Notes under the pieces: generated by a model
What the model saw: the letters and a program-made list of their open reading frames with translations, nothing else
Told to the model about the DNA's origin: nothing
The model's database searches: none
Program-made: the position numbers and the translations under genes
NCBI RefSeq assembly: GCF_002632485.1
Contig: NZ_NIBU01000016.1
Coordinates: 1 to 64,000, forward strand
Reading direction: 5' to 3'
Source of the DNA: Xenorhabdus innexi
Lineage (GTDB): Bacteria > Pseudomonadota > Gammaproteobacteria > Enterobacterales > Enterobacteriaceae
DNA length: 64,000 nt
Part shown: positions 53,692 through 64,000 of the stretch, piece by piece
How positions within the stretch are numbered: the first letter of the stretch is position 1
How the letters are laid out: every line of letters begins with the position of its first letter

Positions 53692-53914
53692 TAAGATGAT
53701 AACGAGGACTTTTTACCTGAGAACAGGACAGTAGTTATTAGAATCCCAAAAGAATTCTTCACACACAGTAGGAAAGGAAAACAATCCTTGTTTATACACT
53801 TTCCCTGAACTCGGTATATTTAACCAGAAAACAAAAAATATAATGGTCTGAATAAGCAGAGTTTTTTCACTTTAAATTGCCTCTACTATGTGAAATTAAG
53901 ATAATTCCCGCATA

Positions 53915-53936
53915 TTATGTGATCTAAAGCACACTT
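53915..53936. promoter_or_regulatory. CRP-like binding site
   Basis: TTATGTGATCTAAAGCACACTT closely follows the CRP consensus: TGTGA and GCACA half sites (TCACA expected) with a 6-base spacer, centred at 53925.5. Downstream on the plus strand a TATGCT box lies at a distance near that of class II promoters. A transcript in either direction could be served. The rest of 53692-54376 is AT-rich and shows no gene. Confidence 0.6.
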
Positions 53937-54376
53937 AATGAATCAAACACATATGCTTAATTATTTAACGCTGTTTTCAATTTTCTATTCTGACAGAAAA
54001 TCATATCTGTTACCTGCCTCCAGATTCAGCAATTCTCAGTATGAACAGAACTAATTCCTTGTTAAATGACTTTTAATAATAGTGAGAGCCTTTTCAGTCA
54101 AAACTCAATTCGACATCCATTAAATGTAAATTTAAATAAAATAATTTCATTATGATTTTATTTCAAAATGAAATCATCGAGAGGAATTAAAGGAGGCTAA
54201 AGAAAAAATTATTCGATTTGATAATAAGTGCTATAGCAAACTGAATATTACCTAACTATAGTAAATGGTATCAAAAAGTTATTTTTATGCTTATTCATGC
54301 TTCAGAAAAAATCATGTCAGGCATAAATATAACATCTGGATACTGGCAATTAACTCATTGAGCTCAAGGAATGGAA

Positions 54377-54733
54377 ATGATGAAAAACTATAAGCTGCTT
54401 CTATTACCTTCCACTATAGTTGGGTGGCTTCTGCTGACAGGCTGCTCCAGCATCATGGCTCACAGCGGCCCTAATCAGGGATATTACTCTGGAGCACAAG
54501 CCAATATTAATATGTTAAAAGATGATAATACGGGGTGGTTGCTGAAACCCATACTCGTAGTAGACCTTCCATTGTCAGTCTTTTTAGATACCCTCTTACT
54601 CCCCTTTGATTATGCTTTCTCTGGTCAGGATCAAACAGAAAAATCACCTAAACTTCGTATTGAAAAACTGGAAGAAAACACAAACAGCTCACAATCGATA
54701 TCAGAGAACACCACTCATAATAATGAACCCTGA
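54377..54733 (+). CDS. yidQ: YidQ (YceK family) lipoprotein
   Basis: A 118-residue outer-membrane lipoprotein of the YceK/YidQ family (DUF1375). The lipobox LLTGC is followed by CSSIMAHSG, then GYYSGAQANINML and DLPLSVFLDTLLLPFDYAFS, the family core. The tail is hydrophilic and Ser/Asn-rich. AAGGA fits ATG at 54377. It faces yidR, as it does in E. coli. Function unknown. Confidence 0.88.
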   Translation: MMKNYKLLLLPSTIVGWLLLTGCSSIMAHSGPNQGYYSGAQANINMLKDDNTGWLLKPILVVDLPLSVFLDTLLLPFDYAFSGQDQTEKSPKLRIEKLEENTNSSQSISENTTHNNEP

Positions 54734-54798
54734 TTTTGCCAATACCGATTAGGCTGAAGTTATCTTATCTTTGCTGTTTTTTTAGGCGCCATCATTTT

Positions 54799-56115
54799 TC
54801 AGGCATCGTTATTGTGCAACGATGCCTGCTCCAACCCTGTTTCAACGATGAATAGCTGCCGATACCCTTTAATATCCCGCATAAAAGCGACATATCGGTC
54901 ATCAGGTGAAAAAACGATAGCATCAGCACAGGGAGCATCGTCAGTATGTTCTGTTAACCGCTTAATTTTTCCGTTCTGGCTATCACAAAGCATGACACTG
55001 TTATCACAGACGAAAGTAATGAACCGCCCCTTGCTATCCCAGTTAAATGCAGATTGTATGCCATGAACATTGTCTGTGACTTGAACCGGCTCCCCTCCAT
55101 TTGGTGATATATACCATAACTGGGTAACACCTTTGTCATCTCTCATCAGGAAACAAATTTTACTGCCATCCGGTGATGTTCTTAGCCAATGCCGGGGGAT
55201 ATTGACTACTCCCGGATAACAATTCTGATGAGTAAACGTTAATCGTTTTTGCTTCACTCCCGCTGGTGGTGCAGGCAATTCCGTTTCAGTTCCGGCTAAT
55301 GGCTGACGACCCTCAACCGCATAATCCTCATCATTCTCAGGTAGATCAACGAGATAAATTTCAGGGATTTTTTCACCATTTTCAGAATATGTATCGCCAA
55401 TAAAAGCCAGCGCCCAACGCTGCCATTGCCCGTTCTCTTTCAAATATCCCTGCTTACCAATCCACCCCTCTTCATATGCCCGATTGATCTCATCACTACC
55501 GGGATGCGGTTGCGCTGTGGTTCGGCTAACAACGACTGAAAAATAGCTGCCATCGTATTCTCTCGGATGCTTTTTCGCTGAAGTCACCGCTCTTAGCGGA
55601 ACAGCTACGGCTACATTACGCAAATCAAGTGCAGGATCTAACTCATGCATAACATGGTCATTATAAGTAAAACTCAAACGGCTGCTGTCAGGACTGAAAA
55701 CATGCACGTGAGTGCCGCCCCGCAAGGCTCCGGCTGTATAAGGAGGCGTGATATCCAGTGCGTCAATATTGACAGCAACGCTTGGTTGGCTGTCGGAAAC
55801 AATCACCCCACGGCGATGATGAAAATCATATCGCCAATGATTATCCGGGCACTCTGGGCCATGAATAAATGCGTAGCGTACCGGCTCTTGTGGGCTAACA
55901 GTGACAACCCCAACATGTGCCTCATCTTTTGCCTGATAAATAACTTCTGCCTGACCGCTACTGATATGAATTTTTTCTATCGTCAGGCCAGAAAAAGATG
56001 CTGCATCAGGACGTACATCATAAACCAGCCACTGGCTATCAGGAGTCCAGATATTTATATTAGTTATCTGATGGCTACGGTTATCAAATGTAATCTGACG
56101 TTCCTTGAATATCAT
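54799..56115 (-). CDS. yidR: YidR, DUF3748 beta-propeller protein
   Basis: A 438-residue protein matching E. coli YidR: NINIWTPDSQWLVYDVRP, HVGVVTVSP, YDFHHRRGVIV, GGTHVHVFSPDSSRLSFTYNDHVMHELDPALDLRN (in part), PGSDEINRAYEEGW and IPRHWLR are shared. TolB-like repeats (SPDGSKI, SPDDRYVAF) indicate a beta-propeller; relatives include oligogalacturonate-lyase-type propellers, but the catalytic residues are not established. ATG at 56115 is preceded by AAGG and matches the E. coli start; the frame extends 18 codons further. No signal peptide. An inserted segment (QGYLKENGQWQRW) is absent from E. coli YidR. Confidence 0.88.
   Translation of the reverse strand: MIFKERQITFDNRSHQITNINIWTPDSQWLVYDVRPDAASFSGLTIEKIHISSGQAEVIYQAKDEAHVGVVTVSPQEPVRYAFIHGPECPDNHWRYDFHHRRGVIVSDSQPSVAVNIDALDITPPYTAGALRGGTHVHVFSPDSSRLSFTYNDHVMHELDPALDLRNVAVAVPLRAVTSAKKHPREYDGSYFSVVVSRTTAQPHPGSDEINRAYEEGWIGKQGYLKENGQWQRWALAFIGDTYSENGEKIPEIYLVDLPENDEDYAVEGRQPLAGTETELPAPPAGVKQKRLTFTHQNCYPGVVNIPRHWLRTSPDGSKICFLMRDDKGVTQLWYISPNGGEPVQVTDNVHGIQSAFNWDSKGRFITFVCDNSVMLCDSQNGKIKRLTEHTDDAPCADAIVFSPDDRYVAFMRDIKGYRQLFIVETGLEQASLHNNDA
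54800..54828. other. Hairpin covering the yidR stop codon
   Basis: CAGGCATCGTT and AACGATGCCTG form an 11-bp perfect stem that includes the last codons and stop of yidR, between convergent yidQ and yidR. There is no U-tract on either strand. It probably acts as an RNA 3' end barrier for one or both genes. Confidence 0.45.
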
Positions 56116-56252
56116 TTTTTCAACCTTAATCTGCGGAGGATTCGGATAATAAAAACTAATTTTATGCAAATTTAACTAAAAATTTTTAATCGAGACGTTA
56201 TTATTTCCGCATTACTCTTTACTTCTCTATTATCTTTCATCTGATTAAATTT

Positions 56253-56870
56253 ATGCTACTTAGTGTCCTTTATATCATTGGTATCACGGCTGAAGCCATG
56301 ACGGGTGCTTTAGCCGCAGGTCGTCGAAAAATGGATGTATTCGGCGTGATTATTATTGCTTCTGTAACAGCCATCGGAGGTGGTTCCGTCCGTGATATCA
56401 TTCTGGGCCACTACCCACTTGGTTGGGTCAAAAACCCGGAATACATCGTGACTGTTGCTTGTGCTGCTGTCTTCACCATCTGGATTGCTCCGATGATGAA
56501 GCATCTGCGCCGTTTATTTCTCATTCTGGATGCAATCGGCCTGATTGTTTTTTCAATTATTGGTGCTCAAATCGCTCTGGATATGGATTACAGCCCGATT
56601 ATTGCCGCCATTGCTGCTGTTATTACCGGCGTTTTTGGTGGCGTGCTGCGCGATATGTTTTGTAATACTATTCCACTGGTGTTTCAGAAAGAAATTTACG
56701 CAGGAGTTTCCTTTGCTGCTGCTTGGTTATATATCGCCCTATTACATACCCCCCTACATCCAAACGGCGTCATTATCATAACCCTTATTGCCGGTCTGGC
56801 TGCCCGACTCATTGCGATTCGCTATCGTCTTGGATTACCTATCTTTAATTACGACGGTGCTGATCACTGA
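56253..56870 (+). CDS. yicG: YicG, TRIC/UPF0126 membrane protein
   Basis: A 205-residue inner-membrane protein matching E. coli YicG. It has two repeats of a three-helix unit with GGGSVRDI and GGVLRDM in equivalent places, plus a seventh helix: the TRIC-like channel layout of UPF0126. A cation or glycine-related role has been suggested in the family. It is convergent with ligB and shares the yicG-ligB-gmk order of E. coli. Confidence 0.94.
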   Translation: MLLSVLYIIGITAEAMTGALAAGRRKMDVFGVIIIASVTAIGGGSVRDIILGHYPLGWVKNPEYIVTVACAAVFTIWIAPMMKHLRRLFLILDAIGLIVFSIIGAQIALDMDYSPIIAAIAAVITGVFGGVLRDMFCNTIPLVFQKEIYAGVSFAAAWLYIALLHTPLHPNGVIIITLIAGLAARLIAIRYRLGLPIFNYDGADH

Positions 56871-56879
56871 TCTGAATCT

Positions 56880-56912
56880 GAGCGTTTGGAGCAAATTTTT
56901 GCTCCTGCGCTC
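56880..56912. terminator. Shared terminator of yicG and ligB
   Basis: An interrupted stem: GAGCG/CGCTC outside and GGAGCAAA/TTTGCTCC inside. It lies between convergent yicG and ligB, 10 bases after the yicG stop. No U-tract on either side, but the stem is long and symmetric, so it may stop both. Confidence 0.6.
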
Positions 56913-56955
56913 TTATCCTGCTCTACCGTGTTACTCTTCTTACGCTCAGTTACTG

Positions 56956-59603
<2,648 letters not shown>

Positions 59604-59657
59604 ACTAAGTTTCAGTATCATGTCCGGTCACTTATTTATCTGTGGAGTAGCACACAT

Positions 59658-59933
59658 ATGGCACGCGTAACTGTTCAAGACGCAGTAGAAAAAATTGGTA
59701 ACCGTTTTGATCTGGTGTTGGTCGCTGCTCGCCGAGCACGCCAATTGCAGTCAGGCGGAAAAGACCCTCTGGTTCCAGAAGAAAACGATAAAATGACTGT
59801 TATCGCTCTGCGTGAAATCGAGCAAGGTCTTATTAATAATAAAATTCTTGATGTTCGTGAACGTCAGGAACAGCAAGAGCAGGAAGCTGCAGAAATTAAC
59901 GCTGTTTCTGCTATCGCTGACGGTCGTCGTTAA
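59658..59933 (+). CDS. rpoZ: RNA polymerase omega subunit
   Basis: A 91-residue omega subunit, same length as in E. coli, beginning [20 protein letters not shown]. It wraps the beta-prime C-terminus and helps assembly, and its N-terminus forms part of ppGpp site 1. GGAG lies before the ATG. It is 18 bases before spoT. Confidence 0.98.
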   Translation: MARVTVQDAVEKIGNRFDLVLVAARRARQLQSGGKDPLVPEENDKMTVIALREIEQGLINNKILDVRERQEQQEQEAAEINAVSAIADGRR

Positions 59934-59951
59934 TTTTACGGTAGGTCTGCC

Positions 59952-62078
59952 TTGTACCTGTTTGAAAGCCTGAATCAGCTTGTTCTTAAATATTTGCCTG
60001 AAGATCAGATTGGTCTGTTGAAGCAGGCTTATATCGTAGCCAGGGATGCCCATGAAGGGCAGACCCGCTCCAGCGGTGAGCCATACATTACTCATCCGGT
60101 CGCTGTTGCCTGTATTCTGGCTGAAATGCGTCTTGATCATGAAACACTGATGGCCGCACTTCTGCATGATGTCATTGAAGATACACCAACGACATTTCAG
60201 GATATCGAGCAATTATTCGGGACAGCGGTCGCCGGGTTGGTCGAAGGTGTCTCTAAGCTGGATAAACTGAACTTCCGTGATAAGAAAGAAGCTCAGGCAG
60301 AAAACTTCCGCAAAATGGTCATGGCAATGGTGCAGGATATCCGTGTCATTCTGATCAAGCTGGCAGACCGTACACACAACATGCGAACCCTTGGCTCCCT
60401 GCGCCCTGACAAACGGCGGCGCATCGCCAGAGAAACGCTGGAAATTTACAGTCCGTTAGCCCATCGATTGGGTATCCATCACCTGAAAACAGAGCTGGAA
60501 GAACTGGGATTTGAAGCCCTGTATCCTAACCGTTATCGGGTGATTAAAGAGGTGGTTAAAGCCGCTCGTGGCAACCGTAAAGAGATGATCCAGAAAATTC
60601 TGTCAGAAATTGAGGGCAGATTAACGGATGCTGGCATCAAATGTACCGTCAATGGGCGGGAGAAACACCTCTACTCTATCTATCGCAAGATGCACCTGAA
60701 AGAACAGCGTTTTCATTCCATCATGGATATTTACGCGTTCCGTGTCATCGTCGACAACCTTGATACCTGTTACCGTGTTCTGGGGCAAATGCACAGTCTG
60801 TACAAACCCCGTCCCGGCAAGGTAAAAGATTATATTGCTATTCCCAAAGCCAACGGTTACCAGTCCCTGCATACTTCTCTGATCGGCCCGCACGGAGTTC
60901 CGGTTGAAGTACAGATCCGTACTGAAGATATGGATCAAATGGCTGAAATGGGGGTTGCTGCACACTGGGCTTATAAAGAGCAGGGAGAATCAGGTACGAC
61001 GGCTCAAGTCCGCGCACAGCGTTGGATGCAAAGCCTGCTGGAACTTCAGCAAAGTGCCGGTAGCTCTTTCGAATTTATTGAAAGCGTCAAATCTGATCTA
61101 TTTCCTGATGAGATCTACGTTTTTACCCCTGAAGGACGTATCGTCGAATTACCGGCAGGAGCAACACCTGTCGATTTTGCCTATGCAGTCCATACAGATA
61201 TTGGTCATGCCTGTGTCGGGGCTCGCGTTGATCGCCAGCCTTATCCACTGTCTCAGACACTCAGTAGCGGGCAAACTGTCGAAATTATTACCGCACCAAG
61301 TGCCCGCCCTAATGCAGCATGGCTGAACTTTGTCGTCAGCTCGAAAGCACGCGCGAAGATCCGTCAGCTATTGAAAAACCTTAAACGGGATGATTCAGTC
61401 AGTCTGGGGCGGCGTCTGCTTAATCATGCACTTGGCAACGGCCTGAAAGTAGTCGATATCCCAGAAGAAAATATTGCCAGAGAGCTGGCAAGAATGAAAC
61501 TTGCCTCACTTGATGATTTGCTGGCAGAAATCGGCTTGGGTAATGCAATGAGTGTCGTTGTTGCTCATAATCTGTTGGGCGCAACGGAGAAAATACCAAA
61601 TAGTAATAGTGGCAATAACAATGGTAATAATAGCCGTAAACTGCCAATCAAAGGTGCTGATGGTATCCTGATTACCTTTGCCAAATGTTGTCGCCCAATT
61701 CCGGGTGACCCGATTATTTCCCATATCAGTCCGGGAAAAGGTTTGGTTATCCATCACGAATCCTGCCGTAATATCCGTGGTTACCAGAAAGAACCGGAAA
61801 AATTCATGCCTGTTGAGTGGGATAAAGATGTCAACAGCGATTTTATTGCTGAAATTAAAGTTGATATGTTTAACCATCAGGGTGCACTGGCAAATCTGAC
61901 AGCCGCCATTAATGATGCAAACTCCAACATCCAAAGCATGAATACCGAAGAAAAAGATGGCCGCGTTTATTGTGCTTTCATCAGGTTGACTGCCAAAGAT
62001 CGTATCCAACTGGCAAATATCATGCGTAAGATACGTATTATGCCGGATGTATTACGGGTCAGCCGTAACCGAAACTAG
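59952..62078 (+). CDS. spoT: Bifunctional (p)ppGpp synthetase/hydrolase SpoT
   Basis: A 708-residue SpoT. The hydrolase domain has ITHP and LLHDVIEDT with the metal-binding HD pair. The synthetase domain has GYQSLHTSLIGPHG and EVQIRTEDMDQMAEMG. TGS, the Cys-Cys region (FAKCCRPIPGDPI) and the C-terminal ACT domain follow. It hydrolyses ppGpp and makes it in some starvations. The start is TTG (59952), as in E. coli, which keeps the protein low. It is slightly longer than E. coli SpoT because of an Asn/Ser/Gly-rich linker before LPIKGADG. Confidence 0.97.
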   Translation: MYLFESLNQLVLKYLPEDQIGLLKQAYIVARDAHEGQTRSSGEPYITHPVAVACILAEMRLDHETLMAALLHDVIEDTPTTFQDIEQLFGTAVAGLVEGVSKLDKLNFRDKKEAQAENFRKMVMAMVQDIRVILIKLADRTHNMRTLGSLRPDKRRRIARETLEIYSPLAHRLGIHHLKTELEELGFEALYPNRYRVIKEVVKAARGNRKEMIQKILSEIEGRLTDAGIKCTVNGREKHLYSIYRKMHLKEQRFHSIMDIYAFRVIVDNLDTCYRVLGQMHSLYKPRPGKVKDYIAIPKANGYQSLHTSLIGPHGVPVEVQIRTEDMDQMAEMGVAAHWAYKEQGESGTTAQVRAQRWMQSLLELQQSAGSSFEFIESVKSDLFPDEIYVFTPEGRIVELPAGATPVDFAYAVHTDIGHACVGARVDRQPYPLSQTLSSGQTVEIITAPSARPNAAWLNFVVSSKARAKIRQLLKNLKRDDSVSLGRRLLNHALGNGLKVVDIPEENIARELARMKLASLDDLLAEIGLGNAMSVVVAHNLLGATEKIPNSNSGNNNGNNSRKLPIKGADGILITFAKCCRPIPGDPIISHISPGKGLVIHHESCRNIRGYQKEPEKFMPVEWDKDVNSDFIAEIKVDMFNHQGALANLTAAINDANSNIQSMNTEEKDGRVYCAFIRLTAKDRIQLANIMRKIRIMPDVLRVSRNRN

Positions 62079-62083
62079 AGGTT

Positions 62084-62791
62084 ATGAATCCTACACGTTA
62101 TGCACGTATTTGTCAGATGATGGCAATGCGTCAACCTGACCTGACGATTTGTTTAGAAGAAGTACACAAACCCCATAATGTATCCGCAGTGATCCGAACT
62201 GCGGATGCTGTTGGTATTCATCAAATCCACGCAGTCTGGCCTACTCAACAATTACGTACTCAACTCTCTTCTGCCGCAGGCAGTAACAGCTGGGTTCAGG
62301 TAAAAACCCACTCATCCGTTGAACAGGCCATCAACCAGTTTAAAACTGCCGGAATGCAGGTATTAGCGACTAATCTTTCTGATAAAGCCGTCGATTTCCG
62401 TCAGATTGATTACACTAAACCTACCTGCATCATTATGGGGCAAGAAAAAAAAGGCATTTCCAAACAGGCTATTGAGCTGGCAGACCATGACATTATCATT
62501 CCTATGGCTGGCATGGTTCAGTCGCTGAATGTCTCAGTTGCTTCTGCATTGATCCTGTATGAAGCACAGCGGCAACGCCAGCTTGCCGGTATGTATCAGC
62601 GGAAAGAAAGTACGCTGTCTGAAGAAGACCAACAAAAATTGCTGTTTGAAGGGGGATACCCCGTTTTAGCTGCGGTTTCACACCGTAAAGGGCTGGAACG
62701 ACCCTTCATTGATAAACAAGGGCAAATCATAGCAAGTGAGCCCTGGTGGGCAGCAATGCAGGCAACGACAGCAGCATCGACAGCGAAATAA
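62084..62791 (+). CDS. trmH: tRNA (Gm18) 2'-O-methyltransferase TrmH
   Basis: A 235-residue SPOUT methyltransferase matching E. coli TrmH (SpoU). Motif 1 (VHKPHNVSAVIRTADAVG, with the catalytic Arg), IIMGQEKKGIS and MVQSLNVSVASALIL make up the knotted SAM site. It methylates the ribose of G18 in the D-loop of tRNAs. It is five bases after spoT in the same transcript. Confidence 0.96.
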   Translation: MNPTRYARICQMMAMRQPDLTICLEEVHKPHNVSAVIRTADAVGIHQIHAVWPTQQLRTQLSSAAGSNSWVQVKTHSSVEQAINQFKTAGMQVLATNLSDKAVDFRQIDYTKPTCIIMGQEKKGISKQAIELADHDIIIPMAGMVQSLNVSVASALILYEAQRQRQLAGMYQRKESTLSEEDQQKLLFEGGYPVLAAVSHRKGLERPFIDKQGQIIASEPWWAAMQATTAASTAK

Positions 62792-62860
62792 ATCATACTG
62801 ACTGAGCATCAGGATTGATGGAGAACTGAATTATGGCGAGCTGGATTATGGAGAATAAGT

Positions 62861-64000
62861 ATGAAAGGCCGATTACTTGATGCCATCCCATTAGCAACTT
62901 TACGTGGTGTTGGAGCCAGTCAGGTAGGAAAGCTTGCTAAACTGGGATTGGTCAATCTACAGGATCTACTACTTCATTTGCCTCTCCGTTATGAGGATCA
63001 AACCCGCCTGTATACCATCAATGAAGTGTTGCCCGGTATTTGTGCGACAGTGAGCGGGGAAATATTACGCACCAATGTCGTTGTTGGACGGCGGCGTATG
63101 ATGATTTGTCAAATCAGTGACGATACAGGCATATTAACCCTGCGCTTTTTCAATTTCACTGCCTCCATGAAGAACAGTCTGGCAGAAGGTAAACATATCA
63201 TCGCTTATGGTGAAATACGCAGGGGCTCTCAGGGTGCTGAAATCATTCATCCGGAATATAAAATTCAACAGAACGCCGGGCGTATTCATTTGCAGGAAAC
63301 ATTAACTCCTGTCTATCCCACAACAGAAGGCATACGCCAAACCGCGCTACGTAAATTGATCGAACAGGCGCTTGAGCTACTTGAGACCTGCGCAGTTAAT
63401 GAATTATTACCCGAGCAGTTCAGCCGCAAGATTATCAGCCTTCCTGATGCCCTGCATACATTACACCGCCCCCCTCCTGACATTTCTTTAGCAGATTTAG
63501 AAAGTGGCAGGCATCCGGCTCAACGCCGCCTGATTTTGGAAGAATTACTGGCTCATCATTTAAGTATGCTGGCTGTCAGAGCAGGGGCACAGCGTTTTCA
63601 TGCCCAGTCACTCACGGCGGATAATTCATTAAAACAGCAGTTGCTGGCTCTGCTTCCCTTCTCACCGACACGCGCACAAGATCGCGTAGTTGAAGAAATA
63701 GAGCATGATCTGGAAAAAGATGTCCCGATGATGAGACTGATTCAGGGAGATGTCGGCTCCGGTAAAACATTGGTGGCAGCACTGGCAGCAGTCCGCGCCA
63801 TCGTACATGGCAAACAGGTTGCGTTGATGGCTCCCACCGAGCTGCTTGCGGAACAGCATGCCAGCACTTTTAAGCAGTGGCTGGAACCCCTCGGCATTCG
63901 GGTAGGTTGGCTGGCTGGCAAACAAAAGGGCAAAGCGCGGCTGGCACAGCAGGAAGCCATTGCCGATGGTCAGGTCAGTATGGTCGTCGGCACGCACGCG
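62861..64000 (+). CDS. recG: ATP-dependent DNA helicase RecG (partial, 3' end outside the window)
   Basis: The first 380 codons of RecG. The start MKGRLLDAIPLATLRGVG and the wedge/OB domain (LLLHLPLRYEDQTRLY, RRMMICQISDDTGILTLRFFNF in part) match E. coli. The helicase part begins with the Q-motif-like FSPTRAQDRVVEEI, Walker A GDVGSGKT (about 296-303) and MAPTELLAEQH (motif Ia), and the last visible residues are VGTHA. RecG remodels stalled forks and branched DNA. GGAG precedes the ATG by seven bases. The frame is intact to the window end. Confidence 0.97.
   Translation, partial: MKGRLLDAIPLATLRGVGASQVGKLAKLGLVNLQDLLLHLPLRYEDQTRLYTINEVLPGICATVSGEILRTNVVVGRRRMMICQISDDTGILTLRFFNFTASMKNSLAEGKHIIAYGEIRRGSQGAEIIHPEYKIQQNAGRIHLQETLTPVYPTTEGIRQTALRKLIEQALELLETCAVNELLPEQFSRKIISLPDALHTLHRPPPDISLADLESGRHPAQRRLILEELLAHHLSMLAVRAGAQRFHAQSLTADNSLKQQLLALLPFSPTRAQDRVVEEIEHDLEKDVPMMRLIQGDVGSGKTLVAALAAVRAIVHGKQVALMAPTELLAEQHASTFKQWLEPLGIRVGWLAGKQKGKARLAQQEAIADGQVSMVVGTHA

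Noticed and set aside
53505-53762. 85-codon minus-strand frame considered as an attenuator leader peptide
   Set aside because: The terminator falls inside the frame, and no minus-strand structural gene follows; a small RNA is the simpler reading.

Overview
The window looks like chromosome from an insect-associated member of the Morganellaceae (Xenorhabdus/Photorhabdus type). The backbone genes (yhjD, yhjJ, dppABCDF, glyQS, tag, avtA, yidQ, yidR, yicG, ligB, gmk-rpoZ-spoT-trmH-recG) resemble their E. coli counterparts residue for residue over long stretches, and several keep E. coli-like neighbours. The accessory part carries an XhlA/PhlA/ShlA-type haemolysin with its transporter and a complete type VI secretion system (T6SS). 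The genus is inferred from gene content only.

Positions 1-30072 hold the T6SS. On the minus strand, reading from 28556 down, come tssB, tssC, tssE, tssF, tssG, an FHA-domain gene, tssJ, tssK, tssL, tssH (clpV), a shortened vasH-like regulator, vasI, tssA and tssM. An intrinsic terminator with a structured spacer follows, and then a second module: vasL, vgrG, an EagR (DUF1795) chaperone, a 1545-residue PAAR-Rhs effector and its immunity gene. hcp is transcribed divergently from a 0.9 kb AT-rich regulatory region. Tube (Hcp), sheath (TssBC), baseplate (TssEFGK), membrane complex (TssJLM), sheath recycling (ClpV) and spike (VgrG plus PAAR-Rhs) are therefore all encoded together. The Rhs tip has the zinc motifs of a nucleic-acid deaminase. 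A symE toxin gene with a SymR-like antisense RNA lies just beyond the immunity gene.

Positions 30073-37450 hold a two-partner (type Vb) secretion pair, a TpsB transporter and a TpsA haemolysin, followed by a convergent toxin-antitoxin pair that joins a RelE toxin to a Phd/YefM-like antitoxin.

Positions 37450-64000 are mostly housekeeping: yhjD, a 4-oxalocrotonate tautomerase family gene, a decayed glutathione S-transferase, yhjJ, a yhjK/hmsP homologue that has lost its GGDEF-EAL half, the dipeptide permease operon dppABCDF, tRNA-Pro(UGG), glyQ-glyS, tag, avtA, yidQ/yidR, yicG, ligB, and the gmk-rpoZ-spoT-trmH-recG block. recG runs off the end of the window. The least explained parts are the AAA+-less VasH, the acidic insertion in ClpV, the composition break inside the Rhs core, the terminator in front of vasL, the gutted HmsP, and an orphan minus-strand terminator below a CRP-like site at 53.6-53.9 kb.
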